Shown here piece by piece: positions 10,777-22,339 of a stretch of 30,817 nt of DNA; the first letter of the stretch is position 1, and the number at the start of each line of letters is the position of its first letter. The notes under the pieces are model-generated. The model worked only from the letters and a program-made list of their open reading frames with translations, was not told the origin of the DNA and did no database searches. This DNA comes from Ramazzottius varieornatus (taxonomy: Eukaryota; Tardigrada; Eutardigrada; Parachela; Ramazzottiidae), in contig BDGG01000014.1 of assembly GCA_001949185.1 (NCBI GenBank), positions 369,623-400,439 on the forward strand, given 5' to 3'. Made by a program: the position numbers and the translations under genes.

Positions 10777-10887
10777 CCAAATGATAGGCATTGCCGCTGC
10801 ACAATAGCTCCTCGGTTTAATATCCGGCACGTACGTACAGCAGTCCAGCCTTCAATGTTGGTTTTTACTTGTGCAAGAATCACCTGC

Positions 10888-10960
10888 TCGCGCCGCCGTA
10901 GCGAAAGGACCTGGCCCGTAACTTTTACTGGCCCATAATATTTCGTCGCGCGTGTACTAA
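10888..10960. repeat. Partial third copy of the arm repeat
   Basis: CCGCCGTAGCGAAAGG...TTTCGTCGCGCGTGTA aligns with 1516-1580 in the left arm (CCGCCGTAGTGAAAAGG...TTTCTCGTCCTGCGTGTA). It covers about one half of the MITE at 1381-1580, more diverged than the two arm copies are from each other. Confidence 0.55.
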
Positions 10961-11644
10961 ACCGCCGATTACTTGAATACCCTAAAACTTTAGAACGGAC
11001 TGATACTTGCAGTGCTATTTGCTCGATTGATTACATTGATTATCCTCACGTAATCTCGGTTGAGACTATGTTTACCCAAACCGCCACAGCAGTATCCGCT
11101 CTCTAAAACAAAAAACAAAACCCAGAACCGAGCGGCTCTAAGAATACGCAGGACACATTCTGAAACGTAGGTTGTGGAAAAGAGAAGTGAGAGAGCAGTG
11201 CAGAGAAGCAGCTGTGCATATACAGATTCCATTAACGTCAGGTCTAGCTGATCGCCTGTTTTCGAACTTGAATTCCTCTTGGCCTTCTCCTCGGAGTCCA
11301 TCGGAAGAAAGCTTTGTAAGATAGGAAGCAGATAATGGAAAGATAGGCTCCAGACAGAGGCATAGATTGTCCGAACCGAAATTTCGATAGTGAGTCAATG
11401 GGCAAACTTCGTGCTTTGAATTATTCAGAGACTGTCGGAACAGTCGAGCCAATCAGCAAATCATGCACAGATGTAAAGGTCCGATACATCTGCGCATGGT
11501 TGGCTGTGGTTGAACAGAAGCTGTACAAGTGTTGTAACACAGCGCTCAATCTGAGCGAGACTTGCTTGATTGCTTGTAGTGAATTCCCAATCGGGTATCC
11601 TACAGTCTGTCCATAGGTGACGGATAGGGTTAAACTTCTACGAT
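10961..11644. other. No firm gene; long minus-strand open frames
   Basis: The minus strand is open at 10990-11301 (MDSEEKAKRNSSSKTGDQLD, then a hydrophobic segment LLLCTALSLLFSTTYVS). It lies on the same strand as, and upstream of, the transporter relic, but no family motif supports joining them. It is recorded as unrecognised. Confidence 0.25.
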
Positions 11645-11798
11645 CCTAAATATACAGTCAGTTATGAGACGGCGGACAGCCTCGAAGTCGCCCATGACGC
11701 ATCAGCGCGTGTATCAAAGTATTGATTGGTTTCACTGATACGTCATGGACGAATTTGTAGCCGTGCGCCGCCGCCGCATAACTGACTGTAAATTTAGG
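11645..11798. mobile_element. Tc1/mariner-type MITE, 154 bp
   Basis: The ends CCTAAATATACAGTCAGTTA + TG and their inverse match in 21 of 22 positions. Reading the element as CAGTCAGTTATG...CATAACTGACTG leaves TA on both sides, the target duplication of Tc1/mariner transposases. A second inner inverted pair (CATGACGCATCAG / CTGATACGTCATG) makes most of the element foldable into one long hairpin. There is no coding capacity. Confidence 0.75.
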
Positions 11799-11826
11799 GT
11801 CACAGAAGTCTATCCGCATCCGGCCA

Positions 11827-12006
11827 CTATGAATCTCTTGACGCGCAAAAGAATACACGAAAGCGCAGAATAACGGTACGACAATGCGAACGTGAACGAT
11901 TAGCTGTCAGTCGTCCGCCCTTCACCACCTGATCCACCTTGATGAGTTCAGGCGGGTCAACCCCCAACGGGAAATCCGGTTCGTTCCCCAGTGGGATCGA
12001 CGACAT
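11827..12006 (-). CDS. Small unrecognised open frame
   Basis: An ATG at 12006 opens 59 codons beginning MSSIPLGNEPDFPLGVDPPE and ending at TAG 11827. Its N-terminal two thirds have ordinary composition. It could be a first coding exon on the strand of the transporter relic. The opposite strand is also open (11896-12081, containing EFRRVNPQREIRFVPQWDRR, then a TAG and a further open run to 12173), so strand and reality are both uncertain. Confidence 0.2.
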   Translation of the reverse strand: MSSIPLGNEPDFPLGVDPPELIKVDQVVKGGRLTANRSRSHCRTVILRFRVFFCASRDS

Positions 12007-12173
12007 CAGTGGTTAGTGGAGCTTCGTTCACCACTGCCAAATAATGAAGAAAGCATTGTGAAGCTTGGAGATGAAGAGTAGATCCCGGAGTATCCAGACA
12101 AACCCATAGAAACCGTAGGCAGTCTCAGCCGGAACGTAGCGGAATACATATTTTTTCAGGCGCGACTAGCAAT

Positions 12174-13197
12174 GTAACGAAAAACGGAATGGGCATCCTT
12201 AAAAATTGGTCTGTTGATCGAGTGAGCTTCAGTTTACCATCTTTTCCGTCTGGTCCAATCTTTTTAACTGGCCCAAACTTTCACATCGTACAGTATGTGT
12301 ACCTCAGCGCAAGAGAGCTCATAGGCACGTGGTCTTTCGAAGCGAACACTCATGCTGTACATTGTTTCTAGTAATACAGAGAAATTCAAACGGGATCTGA
12401 CTTCAGCAGTGTCGAAAGACACAGATGGGTATTAGTTGTCCAAAACGGGGGCAATCAATCACCGACCAAATTCAGAGATGAAGTTCCAAGTTATGCCGCC
12501 CTGAAGACAAATCTGAACTGACAGCCCAATCTCGTGTGCCAGACTGCGAGAATCAGGAATCCCTGGTCTGTTTGGACGTCTAACGAGCGGTCAGACAAGT
12601 GTGATGGGAACGCTCCAAGGGGTCTGAATTTTCGACTGAAAAGTTGGACGCCAGACAGCAAAAAAGTGCACCTGCCTCCGTTTCGACACAGCACCCTATA
12701 TGAGGGTGCGTGAGCTAGTATCCTCCAATGAAAATTTTCAAGAATATCTTCTCAAAAGGGCGACCAGTTTTTTGAAACTTCAAGCCGGGGCGAAGCGTGA
12801 CGAAGTTGAAGCATGATGCCCCTGAATATTCCTAAGATTTTTATTCATGTCAGCTTTTTTCCTTCAACCGAAGCACATAATGGGTGGGGATGGGATGTAA
12901 ACGATCATGAGGTATCTATCGACCATAGCGATTGTACTGCTGTGGTTACGACTCGAAGTGCTGGTTATGTTACTATCTCGACTGATGCAAACTGCATGAC
13001 GATCGAAAGAGCTTGTGTATCCGTCATCCTCGTGGAACGAGACCGCAGTCGTAATCTCGCGCCCGCTGGCTGGGCGCAGCATGCAGAAAAGAGGCTGTAA
13101 CTCGAACGATCTCAAAAACTCTTCAACATTACTTATCCATTGACTTTGCCAGTAAGCTGGATCTGCATTTTGCTGCTGTGCTCGTCACCACATTATG
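12174..13197. other. No gene supported
   Basis: Only short, unrelated open frames are present. One at 12907-12999 (plus) starts MRYLSTIAIVLLWLRL and would score as a signal peptide, but it ends after 30 codons and nothing connects it to a downstream exon. Confidence 0.3.
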
Positions 13198-13907
13198 AAG
13201 CTCTGTTTCGTCTACCGATCGGTAATACTTTTAGCCTCCTGGCCAACCCATCCAACATTTTTTATGGATTCTTTTACGGCCATAGTTCTTAGTTCGCGAG
13301 GCGGGTCAACTTGGCCGTTATAGAAAGTTAAGTTCAGCTTTCGATCATCCCGCTACGGGGGAAGATCAGCTGATAGGATCTCTGCTCCTCAGTATGTACG
13401 ATCCTCTACACTGTCGTACGCGTGAATCCGTCCCGGGTAGTGAGCACGCGGCAGACCGGCCAATCAACAGTCAGCTGTCAATCATTCGAGCATGAATGTG
13501 CAGTATCACACACGTTTAGCCCAGCGTGTCATTGATTACCTGATTATGCNNNNNNNNNNNNNNNNNNNNNNNNNNNNNNNNNNNNNNNNNNNNNNNNNNT
13601 CATGGCGCAATCTGCTTGACTGATTGACAGCTGACCGTTGATTGGCCGGTCTGCCGCGTGCTCACTACCCGGGACGGATTCACGCGTACGACAGTGTAGA
13701 GGATCGTACATACTGAGGAGCAGAGATCCTATCAGCTGATCTTCCCCCGTAGCGGGATGATCGAAAGCTGAACTTAACTTTCTATAACGGCCAAGTTGAC
13801 CCGCCTCGCGAACTAAGAACTATGGCCGTAAAAGAATCCATAAAAAATGTTGGATGGGTTGGCCAGGAGGCTAAAAGTACCACCGATCGGTAGATGAGAT
13901 AGAGCTT
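13198..13907. repeat. Palindrome with about 287-bp arms around the assembly gap
   Basis: Bases 13198-13484 pair with 13621-13907; pair sums equal 27105 (for example 13315 with 13790). The arms are nearly identical. The spacer is about 136 bp as written, of which 50 are N. The right arm (about 13722-13903) is also a diverged copy, about 60-65 % by eye, of 1168-1345 in the outer arm, sharing CAAGTTG(G/A)CCCG, TTATGGCCGT / CTATGGCCGT and CCGATCGG / CCCATCGG segments. It looks like a fold-back element of the same repeat family. Confidence 0.85.
13550..13599. other. Assembly gap of 50 N
   Basis: Exactly 50 N sit in the loop of the palindrome. The true length and content of the loop are unknown. 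Confidence 0.98.
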
Positions 13908-13938
13908 AGTTTCTGTGCGATTCGTACAACCCCTAACA

Positions 13939-14043
13939 TTCACAACATACGATATGCTTCTGATGACGGCCCAGGTGATGCTCTTCCTGGCGCTGCAGAC
14001 AGGCGGCTGCCATGTACAGGTGTTACTCGTAGGTTGTGAATGA
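13939..14043 (+). pseudogene. Receptor-like fragment lacking an intron, or a signal-peptide exon
   Basis: The frame FTTYDMLLMTAQVMLFLALQ ends at TGA 14041. It resembles the junction of exons 8 and 9 of the receptor gene further on (FMAYDMLLMTAE | VVNELALMNG), and 18 of 21 bases around ACGATATGCTTCT are identical. In the real gene an 83-bp intron separates the two parts; here they are continuous, as in a spliced copy. Alternatively, from the ATG at 13954 it would make a passable signal peptide (MLLMTAQVMLFLALQTGG). Evidence for either reading is limited. Confidence 0.3.
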
Positions 14044-16146
14044 GTCAAGCAAGGGGAAAGAGGAAAGCGCCTCCGAACTTTATAACCGCTCTCAAGCAGT
14101 TCTTTTCGCACCAAAACCGGACTTATCTACACTCCGCCCAAGTCAACTTGCTACCTCTCATTAAATCGAGGCTGTCTCTACTGGAATAGTGTTTTACTTC
14201 CAAACTGATTTTCCCTGGTTTATATTCTATTTGCTACCTCCTGTCGAATTATTGGCCAAAAAGCCGTTTACAAACATTTAGGATCGAGATTAAACTCGGG
14301 AGGTGGCAAGTGAAAAACGTACCAACTCTTGCCGTTTTTGGGTCCGTTTTCGAAAAACTGTTTTTCAGTTCTCCATTGGCATCTCGTGGTACGGTTTTTC
14401 AAAATAATTAGAACATACATCGAGCTACAAGAAAAGTGGCTGGAAGCGTAAATCCGCCTTTCTGGAGAATAACTAGGAAGTTTTCTAAAAACAATTTCTA
14501 CCGGCGAAAAGGACAAATTCGAAGCATCCAAACAGTTTTTCAAGTGCTTTCGGACCTTCCCTGGTCCTTGTCAATTCTTTTCGGCTGCTGAGATGTTATA
14601 GTTTTGTTTGTATTAGATTCAGGGATGCATGAATGTTGTAGACTGTGTTTGACCTCCTGATGATATGTCTTCCCCACTGGTAGTCATACCAGCCAACTCT
14701 TCCATGAAATTTCTCGATTGAAAAAAGCGCTTCATACAGTCTGTTTCAGCCAAGTTGATCCCTTTCACTTCAGACTTCGACAGAAAGATCAGTTCAAGAC
14801 AAATTATTCCGATCCTTTTACGAGCTATAATACAAACTTTTTGCCATGTTTTTAATCATTTCTAACTACAAAGCGAAAACAAAATTTGCCATTGTTTTAC
14901 GAAAGAAATTAATGGGGGTGTCAAGAGTTACTGTTACTGTATAGAACCAGACTAGAGAACTGAAGGCTTGTGGTCTCTGATATGAACTTGTTTTTTATTT
15001 GTAAAACATGTTGTTTAGCTCATCCAGTCACAAGAACCTAGATCCGTGGGGACTGTAAGTCACAATCGCTTTTCAAGTGCGATTTTTCGAGTTTCCCACT
15101 GTATTTGGTCGTTGACCGAAACCTCGACATCTATTTCAGGGCTACATCAATTTTCGACCTATTTTTCCTTCGAGTGAAAATTTCATGGTCTAAACGATAC
15201 CGCAGTAGTGAGATCAATCGAAGTTGTTTCTGAGAGTGTAGAATTTTTTCCACAGACCCGGAAAAACGGCTCCAAGTAGGCATAATCGGATGCTCGCCTG
15301 AGGTCGAAAAATGTCGGCTGTTTTCGTCAGTCACCACTCGTGATAGAATTTCTCCCGAACATCAACAGGAGAGGCTTTTATCTTATTTTATAAATTTCAA
15401 GCATGATTGGGTAGTTCAGGGTGACTGTGGAGTCACCGCTACGTTATTTTCAAGACCGTCCGCATGACATCGAGTCAGGTGGTCGTCGTCCCAAAACGAC
15501 GGTATAAAAGCTATTCAGCAAGGCATGGACAAAAAGAGCACTTGTTAGGCTCCATTTTGATACCATGTTATCCGAGAACATGTTTGGAAAACTCAGTTAT
15601 GACTATTTTTCTGAAGGTGGGTGAGGCGCGCAACGGGTGGCGGCTTGATCGTCAGCGACCTCGGTCGTCTTCAATTTTGAGTCTGAGTCAAGATTCGCTG
15701 TGAATCCCAGTTCTTCTCCTACAGAAACGAGTGGGAAATCGAATGAAATCAGGATGGACTCGTTCTTTTGTGGACGCATAGGCTTCTTGAAAGTGAGGGA
15801 TCAACTTGGCTGGAACGGACTGTTGCTGAGTTCAAGCAGCATTGAAATTTGGACGGAAAGAGCGGAAGCATGAGGTAAGGTAGCAATCCGAATTTTTGAG
15901 CGTCGAAATGCCGCGTGGTAGCAAGTTGGCTTGGGCAGGGTTAACATTACAGCGACAACACAGGCATCATCGGCGGCCTCATTAGAGTTTTGCGGCACTA
16001 TTCAACCGAAGGTACTGTATTTTAAGCGTCAGCTCAAAATAGGTGACTTGAGTAGGACTAATATTGAACGGAGCCCGTTGTATAGGCTGTGTAGGTGATG
16101 GGAGGGATCGCTTTCGCCTTACGAGAGGTGCACCCCATGTCGCTGC
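14044..16146. other. No gene supported
   Basis: AT-rich intergenic sequence with no family-like reading frame and no repeat partner found elsewhere in the window. Confidence 0.4.
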
Positions 16147-16400
16147 CTAGGCCGATCTGTCCGGTTCCCAGCCGCCTTCCTTGCGGCTTAACTGGACCAG
16201 ATCCTGCTTGTTACGCTCAGGTTGGAATGCGTGGGATCGATGTTCCACTACATTAACGAAGCCCTCCCGCTGCGTAATCCACAGGACACGGATGTAGTCG
16301 GCAAATTCAGTTGATGAGTTGACGACTGAATCAACCAAATTTCCCGGGCAAAACAGTTGACTCGGGTGGTTTAGTTTATCCTCTAGAGCAGGCAGAGCAC
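16147..16400 (-). CDS. Unrecognised open frame, probably an exon or relic
   Basis: The minus strand is open for about 84 codons without an ATG near its start. It reads LPALEDKLNHPSQLFCPGNL, then SSTEFADYIRVLW, EGFVNVVEHRSHAFQ and stops at TAG after EGGWEPDRSA. Residue composition is protein-like, unlike its surroundings. No family was recognised; a piece of a retroelement polyprotein is one possibility. Confidence 0.25.
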
Positions 16401-17802
16401 ACCCGTTTCACAGCGCAGCCGACAGTTTTCGGAACGACACATTCAAAACCGGTCAACAGGAGCTTGAATCTGCTCGGATGATATCACTTCAAAAGGCTGA
16501 CAACAGTCGGCCATTTTAATGATGTCCCTTGAAACAATTAGGGACGTGAATTATCTCTATTTCCTCGCACCTTCTCAGTCGCTCTTTGTTGCTACCGGGA
16601 TCAGCAGGAAGTAAGCGTCGCAGTAGTCCGTCAGGCTCTGTTATCGCTGAATTTCTATTGCCATGGCATAACATGCAGGAAGGCCGTTGATGTTCACGTG
16701 ATCAAAATATTCTTTACCGACATGCCAGCATCCAGAAACGCCACCACCAGCATCTATCGAGTAAATTTATCCGACACTTCATTCGACGACTTTGTGTCTT
16801 TATTCATCGAAAATATGACTGCGGAACCCGCATTATCTCTGTGGAACGTCTCTAATTCCTGCTGAAGTTCTTCATCTGTTCTACAGGTTGAAATCGATCA
16901 TAACGCTGGCACTGTATTACGGACTTGACATGGGAGGTCTGTAGTGATAGGATGCCCAAGACCGAAAAAAAAGGTTGGGGAGAAATCGAGAAGCTAAACC
17001 CATCCATGCTTCCCAAACTGCTTATGCCAAACTGAAGCCCTTTGAAGACTGCAAGGAGCATACCCTGAAAGTATCTTTTCGTCTTGGGACTTGAAGCTGG
17101 AAAAGGATCAGTGAATATGCAAGGACAACTTCGAAAGCGTTTCGGAGCTAAGTTTCGAAATGAGTTTGCCAGACCAATTTTCACTGAAACATCTTTGCAG
17201 CGTGTTCGCTACATGCAAAATAAGTTCAAAGACGGGAAACCAAGTAAAATACAGTGGAAACCAATGTTCTAAATTTTTGAGGTGTGAAGTGTAAACATCA
17301 GGGACGACTTGGCTGGATTGGGCTGTAGATTTCCCAACCTATCGATAGAAAATAGAATCTTCGCTTATCGTATCATGTTACGTTGTAAGCAAAATTAAGC
17401 TTTATCATCGCCGCAAGCGAAATGGTACTTGGTCGACATCTTGCATCCGCCGAGCCACCCTCGTCTCCGTAATTGCGATACTGACGACGCAAAGCTGACA
17501 CTCTTTCCGCCTAACTAAAATCTTCACTCAATCTCTTTCACAAAGTGCTAATTTAATATCTGATATAGCAAACACTGTAGCAATTATGACCCAAGTATTT
17601 ATCAAAATGACAGGATGAGCTTCGCCTAGTCAACGCATTCGGTCTTCGCTTTTCCACTTCCGTATCGGCTGGCGGTGCAAGTAGAGCAACCGTGTGTATG
17701 ACCCTCTCCTCCATCTGGCAGTCGGTGTGTCAAGCAATGTCTGGCCATTCCTACTTTGACGCAATGACGGAGGTTTTACTGGATTTTTCAAATGGCTCAA
17801 GC
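16401..17802. other. Upstream of the receptor gene, no gene supported
   Basis: A phrase around GGGA(T/C)(C/-)AACTTGGCTGGA recurs at about 15797 and 17300, too short to define a repeat. The first exon of the receptor, with its signal peptide, should lie in or beyond this stretch but was not identified with confidence. Confidence 0.3.
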
Positions 17803-20800
17803 ATGTCATGCGGATTAGCATCCATGGTCACTGTGGAAGTCATCACTCTGACATTGTATTTTGGCGTCCAGATGGGTTCTCTATTTTACGTCCAGCCCGC
17901 GTACGAAGAAGCTCTGTCTGACATAAAAGAACAGTACTTCTGTGTGCGGTTTCGACAAAATATAGTTTACGATCCGAGTTGTCAGAGTTGTGTCGATCTG
18001 ATACCGAACAGCGAGGACATGCTGGCTCGATACTATTACTCCCGTTTGGGTCGATGGAATACTGCAAACCTGACCGTGTTTCTGTCAACTTCTGGAGGTG
18101 CGAGTGCTTGTAGCGTCAGGCACGTTAAGAGTTTCGTCACAGCAACATATTCTACTCTCATTTTCAGACTGTGAGTTTCGCGCAACGGCAAATCTGGCAA
18201 CTATGACAAGGAGCTTCATTATGAGGTACGTTTGAAGACGATTACATTCAGCCAGTTACCGCCTAGGAAAAAGGTGATCATAGATCAACGTAAATTATTC
18301 CCCGCAACAATTAGTAACTTGTGCTGGCTGTTCACGTAGTCCTGCTCAAGTACTAACAGTTAAATATTTTCAGCCCCTCGACCCCGCCGGATTTCCAGAA
18401 CAAAGAAAAATGGCCGACACGTATCACAGTGGGGGCAGGAGCCGCTGGCATGAGATCTCTGATGACTTCCGCCGTGTCATTGTTACGCTATTTCAACTGG
18501 ACAACGGTAGTGTTGGTTTGCGATGGACCCGGCAACTCTCCCATCTCATGCAACCTCGCACAGGTGCTCAAAGCCACCTTGATCTCTGCCTTGAAAGCGG
18601 AAGTAGAAGTAATCACGTTCGATGGGTCTGTGGAGTCCTTCGACTATCTGGCTGTTCTCCAGATTATAAAGAGGATAACTCGAGGTAAATGCTTCCTACC
18701 GTTACCGATATATTCACTGGATTTTGGAGGTTTCATCAATTCAAAGCTTACTGTAATGCTTCATACACGCGAAAAATCGCTTAGGGGTTTTGGTGGGGCA
18801 AGTTTTTCGGACCGGGGTTCAACTGCACGCATGTGATAACGTACCTCGCGAAGTTCATGAAGCATTACAGTATACAGGGTGAGTACGCCAACTTGCTTCC
18901 AACTCTTAACAATCACAGTCCGCTCGCTCGAGATCTGTACACTGCCTTCAGAATTCATTTTAAGGTCCGCTATACACTCACCACACAGCATGCCAAGCTC
19001 AGGGCCAAAATTACATGACACATGAATAACACCGTACTTTAAATGGCGTGATCAAGTAATCAAGTCGCTTGTGTCCGACTGTGTGGGTATGGCGAGCAGT
19101 CTCGTTAACCTTGCATGATTTTTCCATTCTGAAATCAGAAAAAAGTTTACGGATCTCGAGCGAGCGGACTGTATGGCGCTCTTGGCTGAGTGTATGTTCG
19201 TCCTCCTAACCTTTTTTTCCTTACTTTGGCATCCCTTTTGCTACCATTTAAAAATAAATTGGTCTGGAAGAACGTCTACAGGAAGCCTAGATTTGACCAG
19301 GGATTAGGGAAGGTGCAACCGCGGAACTGCTTCGGCCGGAACTTTCGCTGTTTCTCCCTCGGGGAAAAAATCTTTTTTCACTCAGTTGCAATCTTAGTTG
19401 AACACGGCTGATTGCAAACCCTTTAGTGGTAGTCCAGCGACCGACAAAAACATCGTGGTTCATTGTACCACTTTTTGATTCACTGATACAACTACTTTGG
19501 CAAGATCGTGCGAAAAAAAGGGTGGTCGCCTAACAAACAAGATGTCTCGAAATGGTCTGAATTTTTTTCGGAAAGTATGAAGTGTCAAGCCGTTCGCCTC
19601 ATGTACCTCAAACCCAATGTTATGTATCCTTCCAGTCCTTCTTTACTCCGGAGTTCAGCCGCCGACTTTGAGGAAAATCATGGTTAGTGTTCTCGCGTTG
19701 CAGTATTCAGGTTGCAGCTACCTGATTACCTAAAAAAGCTGAGAACAGTACGTTAAATGCGCGTCAATCATGCCTCACCAAACTAACTTTCGGTTACAGA
19801 TCCACGCTCATGCACTGAACATGACAAACGGCGACTTTGTAGGTTGAAGATTCGTTTTGCTATCTGAACTCCATGCCTGAACTTCGCATAGCTTTAGTTG
19901 CTTGTGATATGACAACTACAGGTACATCTGATTTACTTAATGCCAGCGATGAAAGGAAGAGGCTACAGCTGGAAATGGAATGACACGGATGATCGGGTAT
20001 TAGCGATGGTCCCAGTCGAGCCTACTTGCCCCCTTCACGGAACACTTGAACTATAATCAAATTCTTCGGATAGGTGATTCGGCTCGCTTACTCTGCAGTT
20101 CTGTTCGCGGAGCAGGACATAAGCCGAGACACACCACTGGCGGGCTCTTCGGGCTTCCAACTGCGGGAGAAATGGCGGGAACGGTCACAAAGGCTATTCA
20201 ACTTTTCGTACTCCCCGAAACAACAAGTAGGAGTCCATTTACGTATGAACTTGTACTTATGAGGCCAAAAAGTTTTATCCAGCTATTTATAGAACATCAA
20301 CCCGTTTATGGCCTACGATATGCTTCTTATGACAGCAGAAGTAAGTAGTAGTACAGCTGGGCTTCTTTGACTTCCTCTCTGATTTCGTTTTGGAAGTAAC
20401 CAATTGCGCGCTTTACGGAATAGGTGGTCAATGAACTCGCGCTTATGAACGGGGCGGCAGCCGCTGCAGACGGACCAGCGGTTTATCGCCGATTTTTAAA
20501 CCGTACTTTCCGCACGAGAACGGGTACTACTTACATCGACGGCGAGGGATCAATCGCCGGAATCAGCAAGCTTCTGCGCCAGTACACGCCAAACGGAACT
20601 TTAGCTGTACGGCTTCCTCTGCAGTCCACCTTTCTTTTGCATTTCTTCTCTTGGCGTTTTCAGACTTGTGGATTCTTATAGACTAGATATCTGTTGGAAG
20701 GTGTCCGCTACGATATAAGGGAAGTCAGCTCGGTTTCGTGGCCCGGTAACACATGGCCGGTTCCGAGTCGTCCGACCTGCGGATTCGACGGACTTGATCC

Positions 20801-21153
20801 TTCTTGCGCAGTTTCCGGTACTCGCACGCGAGAACTGCAACTATCAACAGCATTAGTGATGATCTGCTTGACTTCCACGCAGCAACCTTAACGGCTGTTC
20901 TTTTCCGAACAGGTGACGTCATTCGTTTGTGGGCTCCTGCATCATGTTGTGCTGTGCTAATTGGGATGCTAATGCTTCGTTTACTTAGCAGAGGTTATAT
21001 GTAAGTTGAAACTTGACCAAACCTTGAACAAAACAACCGTAGGATGTGATGTTCACGTTTAACCTTACTAACGGATTTTGCAGTGCAACGAGAGAAGACG
21101 GCTGGTGGATCCTCCCGACGGAAGAGTTGCGGCTAATTCAAACGACCACTTGA
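17803..21153 (+). CDS. Natriuretic-peptide-receptor-like protein without intracellular catalytic domains
   Basis: Exons, all GT-AG and in phase: 17803-18097, 18168-18225, 18374-18684, 19636-19682, 19800-19838, 19922-19996, 20074-20226, 20293-20340, 20424-20606, 20682-20817, 20913-21000 and 21084-21153, about 500 residues. The ligand-binding domain runs from TVEVITLTLYFGVQMGSLFY through SPSTPPDFQNKEKWPTRITV, SLLRYFNWTTVVLV, ALNMTNGDF, LREKWRERSQRLFNFSYSP and YDMLLMTAE|VVNELAL. A juxtamembrane segment WPGNTWPVPSRPTCGFDGLD follows (family WPG...P.CGFD), then one membrane helix (CCAVLIGMLML). The protein ends 20 residues later at TGA 21151. Family members with guanylate cyclase activity continue into kinase-homology and cyclase domains; none is present in the window. 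It could be a clearance or decoy receptor, or a truncated gene. The start is uncertain: the frame is open from 17692, and a signal peptide probably lies on an unseen exon. The intron before exon 10 uses a weak TTCTTATAG acceptor. Confidence 0.8.
18685..19635. other. 951-bp receptor intron with nested inverted repeats
   Basis: This intron is about ten times longer than its neighbours. It contains a 16-bp inverted pair (18749-18764 / 18857-18872, ATGAAGCATTACAGTA) and a 21-bp pair (18915-18935 / 19152-19172, GATCTCGAGCGAGCGGACTGT). The splice sites (CGAG|gtaaat and ccttccag|TCC) join in phase, so the intron appears removable despite the insert. Confidence 0.7.
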
Positions 21154-21639
21154 CTCATCAAATCATTGTTTCTATCATACTATAAAGACTTAAAGACTTA
21201 AACATTGTGGACATGAAATTTTGTTTGGCCCTGTTCGCAAGCACGCATTTTAGTTTGTAGTTTTGCCAAGTCTACTGCGATGAATGCGACATCGGTACAG
21301 AGTATGGGTCTAGCCAGAAGTTTCACTGGTTCATGTGGAAATTCCCACATTGGCTGTATACTACGGGGCGGACAGGGGTGGTTGGTTTTTAGTCGCACTA
21401 CCATACTCCAGCGTTTTCGAAGATATCGAAATTTTCATCCACGTTCGAACAATACTATGGATGTTGTGGTGGGTTTTGTTAACGCCGGTACCATCAGAGA
21501 GCTTGGAGAAGGACAGCTGCTTAAACCGTACAGCCGTATAACATGGAAGCGCAAGAAGCACTTACCACCACTAACTATTACTACCATTGGTCTGATGCGC
21601 AGACTAGTGGTCGGATAAATACGATACGATAGGATAGGG

Positions 21640-22275
21640 TATTTTGTGATAATTATCTTTAATATTGATATTTCGCTTTCGATATCAAAAGCGCATTGAT
21701 ATTTTGGTATAAGTTTCTGATGTTTTATTTCGATATATCGAATTTTACCTCGGTGACATATCGATATTGAAGCTGGTACAGGTTAAAATTGTCGAAATCA
21801 AGGAGAGCCGACAAGGAACCAAAAGATTGATTGTAAACTGCATTCCAGTCAAATCCAAGTCAGAATTCGGATCTCTCGACATGATCGTTGAAAAGTTTGG
21901 ACATTGCCACAGAAGCCAGACTATGCGAGCCGCGGCGAGTCCGCGGACAAATGTGAAGTTGGGTTTGCACGCTGCTCAATTTATGAATGTCTGTCGTCGC
22001 GCCCCTAGGTACGGTGACTGCCTACTGTGCCGAAGTACAGATGGATGTATGTGACTGAAACGGACGAGGCTTCGCTGCCTGCGCGACTCCGAATCGGAGC
22101 ATTGACTTTCGCTGCGGGTTTAAGATTCATCGGCATATCTTATACTGTGTATACCAGGATATGATATTTTCAATTTTCATATTCCACTCAGCGATATCCC
22201 GTCCATATCGATATTTCGACATGATATTTTTGGCATATCGAATCATTCTGATGCGACATATTTCGATAAAATCAA
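21640..22275. mobile_element. Element with ATATCGATA-type motif arrays at both ends
   Basis: The left part (21650-21775) and the right part (22136-22275) are dense in ATATCGATA, TTTCGATAT and GATATTTTGG, while the middle is not. The arrays face each other as inverted, degenerate ends. An open frame of 95 codons between them (21767-22054) has no recognised domain. Arrays of this kind mark non-autonomous hAT-like elements in several animals; this is inference. Confidence 0.45.
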
Positions 22276-22339
22276 GGACAGAAGGTGCATCGCTTCGAAC
22301 CTGGCAACTAGCCCTTGCAAGGAACAGAAGTAATCGACC

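Noticed and set aside
12813-13115. Overlapping open frames on both strands upstream of the palindrome
   Set aside because: Neither has a family pattern, splice context or conservation that would favour one strand.
16852-17272. Open frames on both strands (minus 16852-17184, plus 17084-17272)
   Set aside because: Low-information sequence with no domain; they overlap antisense and have no supporting neighbours.
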